64,000 nucleotides of DNA from Pseudorhodoplanes sp. (GCA_032027085.1 JAVSMS010000001.1:2687126-2751125), one strand, 5' to 3'; counted from the stretch's first letter, positions 34,934-44,452 are shown. The notes: generated by a model not told the origin, from the sequence alone. Numbers and translations: made by a program.

Positions 34934-35806
34934 GTGACAACACTCATCACAATTCTCTTCTTCGGCATCGCCTACGGCATGATCTTGTATCTGATCTCCG
35001 TCGGCCTGTCGGTGACGATGGGTCTGATGGGCTTTGTCAATCTTGCGCACGGCGTCTTCGCCATGCTGGGCGGCTACGCCACCGTGACCTTCATGAACCG
35101 GCTTGGCGTGCCGTTCCTGCTCTCGCTGGCGATCGGTTGCATCCTCGTTGCCGCGCTCGGCTTCGTGCTGGAGCGGACGCTGTATCGCCGCTTCTATGGC
35201 CGCTCGGAACTGGACCAGGTGCTGTTTTCGTTCGGACTGATACTGGTCGCGGTTGCGCTCGTGCGCATCGCGTGGGGGCCGCTCGCCCAGCCGATCCAGT
35301 TGCCGAACTATCTGAAAGGTCAGGTGACGATCCTTGATCTGGCCTTGCCAACCTATCGGCTGGCATTGGTCGGATTCGGCGCAACGGTGATCGCCGGGCT
35401 TTGGTTCGTGTTTGACCGTACCCTGTTCGGGGCGCGCATCCGCGCTGCGGTCGATGATCGCGCCATGGCGCAATCGATCGGCATCAATACAAGTCGGCTG
35501 TTTGCTGCTGCTTTCGGTCTCGGGACCGGCCTGGCTGCGCTGGGCGGTGGTCTGGGTGCCGATGTGCTCGCCATTGCTCCGGCCTATCCGCTCCAGTACA
35601 TCGTTTACTTTCTGATCGTGGTCGCCGTCGGCGGCCTTGGCAACATCAAGGGACCTTTTGTGGCGGCGCTGGCCATTGGACTGTCGGACACTGCTTGCAA
35701 GTATTTTGTGCCGGAAGTCGGATCGATCTTCATCTTTGTCTTTGTCTTTGCCCTTCTCGTTTGGCGGCCGAACGGCATCATGGAACGCCGCAGGGGCGCA
35801 TCATGA
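34934..35806 (+). CDS. ABC transporter permease, LivH type
   Basis: 290 residues with about 8 membrane segments and the LivH signature region (GLMGFVNLAHGVFAMLGGY near residues 35-53). Start is a GTG at 34934 (VTTLITILFF); the first ATG, 15 codons later, would cut into the first membrane helix. It forms the channel with the LivM-type protein. Its stop overlaps the next start (ATGA). Confidence 0.92.
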   Translation: MTTLITILFFGIAYGMILYLISVGLSVTMGLMGFVNLAHGVFAMLGGYATVTFMNRLGVPFLLSLAIGCILVAALGFVLERTLYRRFYGRSELDQVLFSFGLILVAVALVRIAWGPLAQPIQLPNYLKGQVTILDLALPTYRLALVGFGATVIAGLWFVFDRTLFGARIRAAVDDRAMAQSIGINTSRLFAAAFGLGTGLAALGGGLGADVLAIAPAYPLQYIVYFLIVVAVGGLGNIKGPFVAALAIGLSDTACKYFVPEVGSIFIFVFVFALLVWRPNGIMERRRGAS

Positions 35807-36798
35807 CAATGGTTTCTGCATCGCCGGTCACTGGTCCGGCCGTGCCTGCGGCTCTTACCCAGCCATTGAAACTGCTGCCATGGCTGGCCGTGGCGGCACT
35901 TCCACTGGCGCTGCCGGGATACGAGCCGCTGGTGACCCAGGTTTTCGTGATGATCCTGTTCGCATTGTCGCTCGATCTGCTGGTGGGCTATGCGGGCATT
36001 GTCACTCTTGGTCATGCCGGGTTGTTCGGCGTCGGGGGCTATACGGCCGGCATTCTTTCGGTGCACGGCTTTACCGATCCGATTTTGACCGCGCTCTGCG
36101 CAATGGCTCTGGCGGCCGTCACCGGCCTGATATTCGGCGTCGCCATTCTTCGCACCAAGGGACTGACGCTGCTGATGCTGACAATGGCGTCGGCCTTCCT
36201 GCTGTACGAGATCGCCAACATGGCAACCGGTCTGACCGGCGGCGAAGACGGGCTGCAGGGCGTCTCCTTTGCACCGGTGCTCGGTCTGTTCGAGTTCGAC
36301 TTCCGTGGCAAGACTGCGTTCTTCTACAGTCTGGCCGCGCTGTTTCTGGTCTTCGTCTTTGTGCGGGCGCTGATCAATTCGCCGTTCGGCTGGTCGCTGC
36401 GTGGCATCCGCGAAAATGATGCGCGCATGGCGGCGATCGGCTGTCCGATCATGCGTCGGCGACTCATCGTCTATGTGATCTCGGCGGCGCTGGCCGGCCT
36501 GGCAGGCGCCTTGCAAGCGCAGAGCACCCAGTTCGTTGCGCTGTATTCGCTCAGCTTCGAACTGTCGGGCAATATCCTGATTATGTTGATCCTCGGCGGT
36601 TCGGGCCGTCTCTATGGCGCCTTTATCGGCGTGCCTGTCTTCATGGTCGCCCAGGATTTGCTGGCGAAGCAGGACCCTGCGAACTGGTTCCTCGGTCAAG
36701 GCATCGTTCTCATCGCCCTGGTGTTGTTGGCGCCGGGGGGCATTCTTGGCATCGCCGAGCGCGTTGTCGAAACCATGAAGCGGCGCAGGAACCCATGA
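35803..36798 (+). CDS. ABC transporter permease, LivM type
   Basis: 331 residues from the ATG at 35803, overlapping the LivH gene by four bases; a frame open to 35695 runs inside livH and is not used. About 9-10 membrane segments, with GYAGIVTLGHAGLFGVGGYTAG as the LivM signature and RENDARMAAIGCP as the coupling loop to the ATPases. Confidence 0.92.
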   Translation: MTMVSASPVTGPAVPAALTQPLKLLPWLAVAALPLALPGYEPLVTQVFVMILFALSLDLLVGYAGIVTLGHAGLFGVGGYTAGILSVHGFTDPILTALCAMALAAVTGLIFGVAILRTKGLTLLMLTMASAFLLYEIANMATGLTGGEDGLQGVSFAPVLGLFEFDFRGKTAFFYSLAALFLVFVFVRALINSPFGWSLRGIRENDARMAAIGCPIMRRRLIVYVISAALAGLAGALQAQSTQFVALYSLSFELSGNILIMLILGGSGRLYGAFIGVPVFMVAQDLLAKQDPANWFLGQGIVLIALVLLAPGGILGIAERVVETMKRRRNP

Positions 36799-37568
36799 TG
36801 GACACTGCGACGCTGGAAACCCGCGGCCTCAACCGCTCGTTCGGCTCAAACCCGGTCATCGCGAACGTGAACTTCACGCTTCGGCCCGGCGAGCGTCGGG
36901 CGCTGATAGGCCCCAACGGCGCGGGCAAGACGACATTCGTCAATCTTCTCACCGGGCGCCTGCGACCCTCGTCCGGCACGGTGCTGCTTAACGGCGCCGA
37001 CATCACCGCTTTGGATGAAGCGAGCCGTATCCGTCTCGGCATCGGCCGGACATTTCAGATCACCTCGCTATTCCCCAAGATGACCGTTCGTGAAAACGTG
37101 TTTCTCGCGGTCGCCGAATCCGAGGGTATCGCCGGCAATCTGTTGCGCTCCGTGTTCAAGTATCGCCAGCAGCTTGTCCACGTCGACGAATTGGTCCACC
37201 GCGTCGGTTTGAGCGATGTCGCTCATGTGCCGGCACAGCTATTGCCTTATGGCCGTCAACGACTGCTTGAGATCGCCATCGCGCTGGCGCTGCGTCCCAA
37301 AGTCCTTCTGCTTGATGAGCCCGCCGCCGGAATCCCGACCGCGGAAAGCCACGTCATTCTCGACATCATCGCGACTCTGCCAAAGGAAATAGCGGTGCTG
37401 TTGATCGATCATGACATGGATCTGGTGTTCCGTTTCGCCCAACAGATTTCGGTTCTGGTGCAAGGCTCCATCCTGGTGGAAGGGGCGCCTGGCGATATCG
37501 CCGCTGACCCGCGCGTACGCGAAGTTTATCTTGGAGACAGCAAACATGGCCGCTCTGCTGCGGCTTGA
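36795..37568 (+). CDS. ABC transporter ATP-binding protein, LivG type
   Basis: 257 residues; Walker A GPNGAGKTT (about residues 35-43), Walker B KVLLLDEPAAG and a switch His in LLIDHDMD. The signature loop reads LPYGRQRLLEIA, with YG in place of the common SG(G). It pairs with LivF to power import. It overlaps livM by four bases and livF by 23. Confidence 0.93.
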   Translation: MMDTATLETRGLNRSFGSNPVIANVNFTLRPGERRALIGPNGAGKTTFVNLLTGRLRPSSGTVLLNGADITALDEASRIRLGIGRTFQITSLFPKMTVRENVFLAVAESEGIAGNLLRSVFKYRQQLVHVDELVHRVGLSDVAHVPAQLLPYGRQRLLEIAIALALRPKVLLLDEPAAGIPTAESHVILDIIATLPKEIAVLLIDHDMDLVFRFAQQISVLVQGSILVEGAPGDIAADPRVREVYLGDSKHGRSAAA

Positions 37569-38337
37569 CCGGGTGACAGCCGGATTCGGTCAGACCGTCA
37601 TTGTCGAGGACGTCTCGTTTGCGCTGGAGCCGGGCGGGGTGCTGGCGGTGCTCGGGCGCAACGGCGTCGGAAAGACCACGTTGATGAAGACGATCGCAGG
37701 GCAGACGCGATTGCACGCCGGGAGCATTGAATTTCGCGGGCGGGAAGTTGGCTCGCTCGCCAGCTATTATCGTGCGCGCGGCGGCATCGGATACGTGCCG
37801 CAGACGCGCGATATATTTCGCTCGCTGACGGTGGAAGAGAATCTGCTCATCGCCGCGCAACCCGGACCGTGGCATCTCGAACGCGTGTACGAGCTGTTTC
37901 CGAACCTGAAGTCGCGCCGCCGCAATGGCGGTCTCGAGATATCCGGCGGCGAGCAACAGATGCTGAGCATCGGTCGGGCGCTTATGGGCAATCCCCGGCT
38001 TCTGCTTTTGGACGAGCCGATGGAAGGCCTTGCGCCGGTGATCGTGGAGAGGCTGTTCGAGGTTTTCGAGCTGCTGCGGGATACTGGAGAGTTCGGCATC
38101 ATCCTTGTGGAGCAATATGTGAATGTTGCCCTCAGCTTTGCACCGCGCACCATTGTGCTGGATCGCGGGCGGATCATGTACGATGGAGCTTCAGCCGAGC
38201 TTTCCGCTGATACCGACAGAATGGCCGCGTATTTTGGTGCGTCGGGACAAGGCGAGGAAGGGCGGGAAAATGTCATCAACCCAGAGCACACGAGTGACGG
38301 CGGGGTTATGAAAAATCCTGCGCGCGCTCCTGCGTGA
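37546..38337 (+). CDS. ABC transporter ATP-binding protein, LivF type
   Basis: 263 residues from the ATG at 37546, within the 3' end of livG; a frame open to 37411 lies in livG. Walker A GRNGVGKTT (~36-44), signature SGGEQQMLSIGRAL and Walker B RLLLLDEPMEGLAP are intact. A C-terminal tail of ~25 residues (EEGRENVINPEHTSDGG) extends beyond the usual LivF length. It completes the importer; the LysR gene follows after 66 bases. Confidence 0.93.
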   Translation: MAALLRLDRVTAGFGQTVIVEDVSFALEPGGVLAVLGRNGVGKTTLMKTIAGQTRLHAGSIEFRGREVGSLASYYRARGGIGYVPQTRDIFRSLTVEENLLIAAQPGPWHLERVYELFPNLKSRRRNGGLEISGGEQQMLSIGRALMGNPRLLLLDEPMEGLAPVIVERLFEVFELLRDTGEFGIILVEQYVNVALSFAPRTIVLDRGRIMYDGASAELSADTDRMAAYFGASGQGEEGRENVINPEHTSDGGVMKNPARAPA

Positions 38338-38403
38338 AAGTGGCAGGGTCCTGGCAGGACTCTGATGGCGTGAGGTCTCGAAAACTGTTTCGGGGTGATC
38401 CGA

Positions 38404-39342
38404 ATGAAATTAATTCAACTCCGGAATTTCATTGCTGTCATTGAAGCCGGCACGTTCCGTCAGGCCGCCAAGAACCTGCGTCTCTCGCAATCCTCTATTA
38501 GCAAGAGCCTGCAGCAATTGGAGGACGAGATCGGCGTCGTGATCCTGCATCGTGGAGCCCGCGGGGTTGTACCGACCGCTGCGGGCGAGGCACTGCTGGC
38601 GCGCGCCAGGATCATCGAAGCGGAGCTGCGTCATGCGCGCACCGATGTACAGATGATCCAGGGCGCCCAGATCGGCGAAATCCGCGTGGCTGCCTCGCCC
38701 ACCGTTGCCATGGGCCTGCTGCCGCGGGCAGTGGCCAAGTTCCAGAGCGCGCGTCCACGAGTGAGCTTTCGCATTTCGGAAGCTGTTTACCCGGACATGC
38801 TGCCGGCGATCCGTAGCGGCGAGGTCGATGTTGCCATCAGCCTGGTGCCTTCGCGGCCGCGTGACGAGACAATAAGTTTTGTCAATCTGGTCAAGGAACG
38901 ACTAGTGCCGGTGGTTCGCGCCAATCATCCCTTGGTCGGCGCGCGCGACCTCAAGCTTGCGGACCTGCTTGACCTTGACTGGATCATTTACGGTCGGAGC
39001 CATACTGGGCTCGACGTTTTCGAAAAGACCTTCACATCCAACCGCCTCGCACCACCCAAGAGCACGATCGAGTGCACGTCCTTTGCCTGTGCGCGCGCTC
39101 TTGTCGAGAATGGCGACTACGTGACGTTGATGCCATCACAGCTCTTTCTCGACGACCGCAAGCCCTCGTCGATCGCGCTGCTGGAGCTCGATACGCCGAT
39201 GCCGCCCTGGCAGGTTGCCGTGATATCCCGGGCAAAGCACGAATTGTCGGCCGCTTGTGTCGCGTTCCTTGACGAAATCGAGCGCGTCGCCACCGGAGCC
39301 GTCGTTTCCCAGAAGGTCGCTGCAAGTGCGGTGAGAGGGTGA
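38404..39342 (+). CDS. LysR family transcriptional regulator
   Basis: 312 residues from the ATG at 38404; a GTG three codons upstream is the alternative. The N-terminal winged helix-turn-helix is at about residues 1-60 (RQAAKNLRLSQSSISKSLQQLE) and the LysR substrate-binding domain at ~90-295. It lies between the importer operon and the transhydroxylase-like gene, and its stop is 4 bases before promoter element copy 4. It is the only regulator gene in this region, and the elements contain a LysR dyad, so I infer that it binds all four. The effector is probably the imported compound or a product of it. Confidence 0.93.
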   Translation: MKLIQLRNFIAVIEAGTFRQAAKNLRLSQSSISKSLQQLEDEIGVVILHRGARGVVPTAAGEALLARARIIEAELRHARTDVQMIQGAQIGEIRVAASPTVAMGLLPRAVAKFQSARPRVSFRISEAVYPDMLPAIRSGEVDVAISLVPSRPRDETISFVNLVKERLVPVVRANHPLVGARDLKLADLLDLDWIIYGRSHTGLDVFEKTFTSNRLAPPKSTIECTSFACARALVENGDYVTLMPSQLFLDDRKPSSIALLELDTPMPPWQVAVISRAKHELSAACVAFLDEIERVATGAVVSQKVAASAVRG

Positions 39343-39346
39343 CAGT

Positions 39347-39395
39347 GATCGCCAGAATCGATCAAACTTCGAGCAATCTGCATCATTTTTTGATC
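39347..39395 (+). promoter_or_regulatory. 49-bp regulon element, copy 4 (before the transhydroxylase-like operon)
   Basis: GATCGCCAG at 1-9, ATC at 15-17, TCTGCAT at 31-37, GATC at 46-49. Eleven bases after it is a perfect -10 TATAAT (39407-39412). With a start near 39419 the GAT-N11-ATC dyad is centred at about -64 and the TCTGCAT...GATC half covers about -42 to -24, the classical layout of a LysR recognition site plus activation site overlapping the -35. Confidence 0.88.
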
Positions 39396-39475
39396 AGGTC
39401 GGCAGATATAATTCGTTCTAATTTGATGCGGCTTGACAGGACGTATGACGCCGTCACCGCGCCAAGAAGGTGCGC

Positions 39476-42400
39476 ATGATGCTTTCGAAGCTGAAATTCC
39501 CGATTCTTCTGTTTGGCATGTCGGTGATGCTCAAATTCACCGCGTGGAAGTATCCCGTTTTCGCCGCGCTACTGAAGGAGCGCAACCTGGTGGCGCAAAT
39601 CAGGGCGCGGGACGAGGAGATCGGACGCTGGATCGCCTTTCGTGACGGCAAGGTCAGTTCGGGAAGAGGCATGCATGCCGCCCCAGACGTAACGCTGTCG
39701 TTCAAGACCGCGGCGCTCGGCGTCTCCCTTTTGACGCCGCCGATCAATTGGCTCGACCAGATCAATGCGCAAAAGGACTTCATGCTCACGGTCGATGGGC
39801 CTGAAGATCTGACCAACTGGTTCGCGCAGACTCTGATGATGATGCAGACCGTCGGCTGGAAGTTCGGCATCCAGCTTTCCGACGGTACCATGCGCTATTG
39901 CAACATGGCGAACGGCGGGCCGCTTTTTGTCTACGTCAAGGACGGCAAGATTATCCGCACCACGCCGATCGATTTTGATGAGGATGATACGCAGCCTTGG
40001 ACCATCACGGCGCGTGGCATGGAGTTCACGCCGCCGCGGAAGACGACGTTGGCGCCGCACGGTCAAAACAGCAAATCAATGATCTATTCGCCTGATCGCC
40101 TGCTTTATCCGATGAAACGGGTCGATTTCGATCCGAAGGGCGCGCGCAATCCGCAAAACCGCGGTAAGTCCGGTTACGTGCGGGTTAGCTGGGAAGAGGC
40201 GCTTGACATCGTCGCCGGCGAAATCCAGCGCGTGAAGCATGACCACGGTCCCGGCGCGATGGCCGTTTCACACGGCTCGCATCACACCTGGGGTCACATC
40301 GGCTATTATCTCAGCGCGCTGTATCGGTTTGCCAACGCCGTCGGCCACACTCCGGTGCACCACAATCCCGATAGCTGGGAAGGCTGGTACTGGGGCGCCT
40401 CGCATCATTGGGGCTACACCATGCGTGTCGGCCAGAGCGAGACCTACGGCACCGTCGAGGATCTTCTACAAAACTGCGAAATGGTTGTGTTCTGGTCGGC
40501 CGATCCGGAAACCAACAGCGGTTCCTACGGCGCCCAGGAAGGCACGGTGCGCCGGCAGTGGTTGAAGAAGCTCGGTATCAAGGTCGTCCACATCGACCCT
40601 CATTACAACTCGTCGGCGCAATTCCTGCCGGGAAAATGGATCTGCCCGAAGCCGACGACGTCGCCGGCGCTGGCTCTGGCCATTGCCTATGTCTGGATCA
40701 AGGAAGGCCTCTACGACAAGGAATACGTCGCCACGCGCACCGTCGGCTTTGACGCCTGGAAGGCCTATGTCATGGGCGAGACAGACGGCATTCCGAAGAC
40801 GCCGGAATGGCAGGAGAAGGAAACCGGCGTTCCGGCCAAGGACGTGCGGGCGCTGGCGCGCGAATGGGGAACCAAGCGAACCTATCTCGGCTGTGGCGGC
40901 TGGGGCAACGGTCATGGCGGCGCCTGCCGCAACCAGACCGGCATTCAGTGGGCGCGCACCATGGTGTGCCTGATCGCCATGCAGGGTTTGGGCAAGCCCG
41001 GCGTCAACATGGGCAATCTGCAATGGGGCGCCCCGGTCGATCTCAACTTCTTCTTCCCGGGATATGCCGACGGCGGCATGTCGGGCGACATCGAGAAGAC
41101 CGCGATGGCCGTCGAGCTGTTCCAGCGCATGCCGCAGCTGCCGACCATGAACACGCCGCAGCAGAAAATCCCGCGCATCTATCTGCCGGAAGCGATTCTT
41201 GAAGGCAAAGCCGAGGGCGGATACGCTTGGAATGGTAAATCGATCGAAGCGCAATTCAGCAAGGTCAACTACCCGGCGCCAGGGCACGCGCCGGTGCGCA
41301 TGCTGTTCAAGTATGGCGGATCGCTAATCTCGACCATGAACAACACGCACCGTCACGTGAAGATGTTCCAGTCATCAAATCTGGAATTCATCGTCAGCCA
41401 GGCGATCTGGTTTGAGGGCGACACCAAGTTCGCGGACATCATTCTGCCCGCCTGCACCAATTTCGAGCGTGTGGACATCAGTGAATGGGCCGGACTTGGC
41501 GGCTATGGCCATCACGGCCAGCAGCAGCTCAATCATCGTGTCATTATCTTCCAGGCGCCGGCCATCGCACCGCTCGGGGAGTCCAAATCGGACTTCTGGA
41601 TCTTCAACGAGATCTGCAAACGGCTTGGGCTTGCCAATTACTTCTCCGAAGGCGTCAATGAGATCGATTGGGTAAAGCGCCTGTTCGATGCGTCGGACCT
41701 GCCGAAGAAGATTTCGTGGAAAAAGTTCATTAAGCGCGGCTACTATGTCGTGCCGACCGAAAAGGAGAAGCTGCGCACGCCGGTGTCGTTCCGCTGGTTT
41801 TGGGAAGGCCGTAAGAAGGACGTGCCGGAGCCGCATCCGTTGCCGTCCGATTATTCAGTCGAGTTCCTCAAGGGGCTGCAGACGCAGTCGGGCAAGCTCG
41901 AGTTCGAGTGCAACAGCCTCAAGCGCGCGAAAGATCCCGAGCGGCCGCCGGTCGTTGAATACGTCCCGTCATGGGAGGGCCCGCAATCAGGCGAACTGTT
42001 CCGCAAGTATCCGATTCAACTGCTGACGCCGCACAGCAAGTACAGCTTTCACACCCAGGGGGACGGCAAGGACAGCTTCCTGCTGAACATTCCCGATCAC
42101 CGGGTGAAGGTGAAGGACTGGTACTATTGGGTCGTACGCATGAACGCGGAGGACGCGGCAGAGCGCGGAATCAAGCTGCATGATCTGGTCAAGGTCTATA
42201 ATGACCGTGGCGCGGTGATTTGCGCAGCGGTGCCGACTCAGCGCCTGCCGCGCGGCGTCGCCAGCAGCTACGAGGCCTCGGCGCTGTACGATCCCATGGG
42301 CGAGCCAGGCCGGTCGGTCGATCGCGGCGGTGCCGTCAACTTGTTGATGCCGCACCGGTCGCAGACCAAGTCCACGCATTCGCTCGCCGGCGCGCAGGGC

Positions 42401-42520
42401 CTGGTTCAAATCGAGCCGTGGGACGGCAGTACCGATTATATCTCGGAGGCGTTTGCCGAGGCGAAAAAGACCGCACGAGGCCAATCGGCCCGCGCCGAGA
42501 GCCTCGTTCCGGCAAAGTGA
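39476..42520 (+). CDS. Mo enzyme large subunit, pyrogallol-phloroglucinol transhydroxylase/resorcinol hydroxylase type
   Basis: 1014 residues from the ATG at 39476 (AAGAAGG upstream; the next ATG at 39479 is equally possible). The catalytic part, from about residue 135, has no N-terminal Fe-S cysteine motif. [11 protein letters not shown] (Asp299-Ser300-Trp301) with [10 protein letters not shown] (~265-274) matches the transhydroxylase active site, where Ser binds Mo and His144/Asp174 act on the substrate. That enzyme is ~875 residues; here there are about 130 extra N-terminal residues ([23 protein letters not shown]) that look like an SCP2-type domain (inference). No Tat signal, so cytoplasmic. 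The partner Fe-S subunit is encoded 0.9 kb downstream. Expected chemistry: moving or adding a hydroxyl on a polyhydroxylated ring. Confidence 0.88.
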   Translation: MMLSKLKFPILLFGMSVMLKFTAWKYPVFAALLKERNLVAQIRARDEEIGRWIAFRDGKVSSGRGMHAAPDVTLSFKTAALGVSLLTPPINWLDQINAQKDFMLTVDGPEDLTNWFAQTLMMMQTVGWKFGIQLSDGTMRYCNMANGGPLFVYVKDGKIIRTTPIDFDEDDTQPWTITARGMEFTPPRKTTLAPHGQNSKSMIYSPDRLLYPMKRVDFDPKGARNPQNRGKSGYVRVSWEEALDIVAGEIQRVKHDHGPGAMAVSHGSHHTWGHIGYYLSALYRFANAVGHTPVHHNPDSWEGWYWGASHHWGYTMRVGQSETYGTVEDLLQNCEMVVFWSADPETNSGSYGAQEGTVRRQWLKKLGIKVVHIDPHYNSSAQFLPGKWICPKPTTSPALALAIAYVWIKEGLYDKEYVATRTVGFDAWKAYVMGETDGIPKTPEWQEKETGVPAKDVRALAREWGTKRTYLGCGGWGNGHGGACRNQTGIQWARTMVCLIAMQGLGKPGVNMGNLQWGAPVDLNFFFPGYADGGMSGDIEKTAMAVELFQRMPQLPTMNTPQQKIPRIYLPEAILEGKAEGGYAWNGKSIEAQFSKVNYPAPGHAPVRMLFKYGGSLISTMNNTHRHVKMFQSSNLEFIVSQAIWFEGDTKFADIILPACTNFERVDISEWAGLGGYGHHGQQQLNHRVIIFQAPAIAPLGESKSDFWIFNEICKRLGLANYFSEGVNEIDWVKRLFDASDLPKKISWKKFIKRGYYVVPTEKEKLRTPVSFRWFWEGRKKDVPEPHPLPSDYSVEFLKGLQTQSGKLEFECNSLKRAKDPERPPVVEYVPSWEGPQSGELFRKYPIQLLTPHSKYSFHTQGDGKDSFLLNIPDHRVKVKDWYYWVVRMNAEDAAERGIKLHDLVKVYNDRGAVICAAVPTQRLPRGVASSYEASALYDPMGEPGRSVDRGGAVNLLMPHRSQTKSTHSLAGAQGLVQIEPWDGSTDYISEAFAEAKKTARGQSARAESLVPAK

Positions 42521-42573
42521 GACATTTGTGGTCGCGGCGAGGAGTTGCGGTCGAACGAAAGGAGAAGCATCCA

Positions 42574-42987
42574 ATGGCCTATATCTTCAAAGAAGATGAG
42601 CTGCCCGCATTGATTGACGCCAAGAAGGCGCGCGAACGAATTTTCTTCGTCAACAAGGACCTCGCCAAGATCGACGACATGCTCGCGGGCGTCATGCACT
42701 ACAAAAAAGACGCGGCCTCGCCGCTGCATCTGCATGAGAATTGCGAACATTTCTACTTCATCATCACCGGGAAGGCGACGGTGGAATCGGATGAAGGAGT
42801 TCGTCCAGTCGGTGCCGGCGACATGATCTTCATTCCGGCCGAAGAGAAGCATCGCCTGCGTGCCACTGAGCCGCTGTTCTATTTCGAGTTCCAGGCGCCG
42901 AACCGTTTCAAGACCACAATTCTTGAGGGCACGGGAGACGATCTGCGCTGGGAGCACAAGGACGGCAAGGTCTGGATGCAGAGCTGA
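42574..42987 (+). CDS. Single-domain cupin protein in the transhydroxylase-like operon
   Basis: 137 residues from the ATG at 42574, preceded by AAAGGAG. The cupin core (about 40-110) has PLHLHENCEHFYFIITG with HLH and a third His in PAEEKHRL, so it can bind a metal. It may be a small isomerase or dioxygenase, or a stabiliser of unstable polyphenols. It lies 53 bases after the large-subunit gene. Substrate unknown. Confidence 0.85.
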   Translation: MAYIFKEDELPALIDAKKARERIFFVNKDLAKIDDMLAGVMHYKKDAASPLHLHENCEHFYFIITGKATVESDEGVRPVGAGDMIFIPAEEKHRLRATEPLFYFEFQAPNRFKTTILEGTGDDLRWEHKDGKVWMQS

Positions 42988-43015
42988 GGCCTAGGGAATC
43001 ATCGAGGGAATTACC

Positions 43016-43360
43016 ATGTCACTGACATTTATCGATACCAACAAGCTGCCGAAGGAAGCAATGGCCGGCAAAGGCGAAGTCACCGAAGTGCTGAACGAGG
43101 CACTGTGCGGCGCCAAGAATGTGCAAGGCTCGCTGCGTTGGCTCAAGGGCGCGGACAGCTTTACGGCGGATGCCGCCGACAAGCACCAGTTGATCTACGT
43201 GATGGACGGTAAGGGCAGCATCCGGCTCAACAACAAGGATTATGACATCGAGAAGGGCGGCGGCATCTATCTCGGACCCACCGAAGCCGCAACTTTCCAG
43301 GCGGCAGCGGGGACGTCGCTGAAGTTGTTTCATTTAATGGTACCACAGATCCCGAAGTGA
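43016..43360 (+). CDS. Second small cupin, metal site degenerate
   Basis: 114 residues, 28 bases after the first cupin gene. The fold pattern (IYVMDGKGSIRLNN, GGGIYLGPTEAATF) is cupin-like, but the usual His-x-His pair is missing; only His in DKHQLIYVM remains in that strand. It may be a structural or ligand-binding partner of the first cupin. Function not known. Confidence 0.8.
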   Translation: MSLTFIDTNKLPKEAMAGKGEVTEVLNEALCGAKNVQGSLRWLKGADSFTADAADKHQLIYVMDGKGSIRLNNKDYDIEKGGGIYLGPTEAATFQAAAGTSLKLFHLMVPQIPK

Positions 43361-43417
43361 CAGTGGTGATCACGAAGCCGCAACGCCTCTGGCGCGCTTG
43401 AATGCTGCGAGTTGACG

Positions 43418-44260
43418 ATGAAAAAATGGAACATGATCATCGACGTTGCTGAGTGCACCAACTGCAATCTGTGCACGCTCGCGGCGATGGACGAATATGT
43501 TGGTAACGAGTTCCCCGGCTATTCGGCGGCGATGCCCAAGCACGGCCACAAGTGGATCAACATTCTGCAGAAGGAACGCGGGCAGGTGCCGATGATCGAC
43601 GTCGCCTATGTTCCGACGATGTGCAATCATTGTGACGACGCGCCCTGCATGAAAGCCGACAAGACCGGTGCGATCCGCAAGCGGGAAGACGGGATTGTGC
43701 TGATCGACCCTGAAAAGGCGAAGGGACAGAAGCAACTGGTCGATGCCTGCCCCTATGGTCACATCTGGTGGAACGAAGAACTGAAGCTGCCGCAAATCTG
43801 GACGTTCGACGCCCATCTGATTGACCAAGGTTGGAAGCAGACCCGCGGCCACCAATCATGCCCGACCGGTGCCATGCGCGCGGTCAATATCGAAGACGCG
43901 GAGATGCAGCGCCTTGAGCGCGAAGAGCAACTCGAAGTGATGCAGCCTGAATTGGGCACCAAGCCGCGGGTATATTACAAGAACCTATGGCGCTATTCGA
44001 AATGCTTCATCGGGGGCACCGTTTCGACCAAGACCGGCGACGGCGTCGTGGATTGCGTCGAAGGCGCGACGGTGCGGCTGCAGAAAGACAACCGGGTTAT
44101 TTCGGAAACCACCACCGATAATTTCGGCGACTTCAAGTTTGATCAGTTGGATGAAAACTCGGGCACCTACTTGGTGGAGATCACGGCAAAAGGCGGGGGC
44201 AAGAAAACCGTCGAGATTGTCCTCGGCGCCAGCATTAATCTGGGCGAGATACGTCTGTAG
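43418..44260 (+). CDS. Fe-S small subunit, transhydroxylase/resorcinol hydroxylase type
   Basis: 280 residues from the ATG at 43418 (a TTG two codons earlier is possible; the ribosome site is weak). Ferredoxin-like part: CTNCNLC (~13-19), MCNHCDDAPCM (~69-79), DACPYGHIWW and SCPTGAM supply cysteines for about three [4Fe-4S] clusters. The last ~75 residues (from KCFIGGTVSTKTGDGVVDCVEGATV) form a Cna-B/transthyretin-like beta domain. This C-terminal domain is a hallmark of the transhydroxylase beta subunit (about 275 residues) and separates it from NarH/DmsB-type subunits. Two cupin genes intervene between it and the large subunit gene. Confidence 0.9.
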   Translation: MKKWNMIIDVAECTNCNLCTLAAMDEYVGNEFPGYSAAMPKHGHKWINILQKERGQVPMIDVAYVPTMCNHCDDAPCMKADKTGAIRKREDGIVLIDPEKAKGQKQLVDACPYGHIWWNEELKLPQIWTFDAHLIDQGWKQTRGHQSCPTGAMRAVNIEDAEMQRLEREEQLEVMQPELGTKPRVYYKNLWRYSKCFIGGTVSTKTGDGVVDCVEGATVRLQKDNRVISETTTDNFGDFKFDQLDENSGTYLVEITAKGGGKKTVEIVLGASINLGEIRL

Positions 44261-44261
44261 C

Positions 44262-44290
44262 TGGCGTCAGCGGGGATGGGACTGACGCCA
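44262..44290 (+). terminator. Strong hairpin after the transhydroxylase-like operon
   Basis: TGGCGTCAG (44262-44270) and CTGACGCCA (44282-44290) make a perfect 9-bp stem with an 11-base loop, starting two bases after the stop codon. No T-run follows, so it is a factor-dependent terminator or a 3' end stabiliser. Confidence 0.55.
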
Positions 44291-44452
44291 TCACCAAAGT
44301 TCCCACACGGGATGGCACCAGCACACTATTAGGTTGAGCAACGTGACGGCTGCGAGCCTGCATCAGAATGATTTTCTACTGTAACGCGATGCAAGCTTCG
44401 GTTCGAGCCTCCAACGGATCGCCATCCGACGGAGGGTCACACCATCCGCCGC

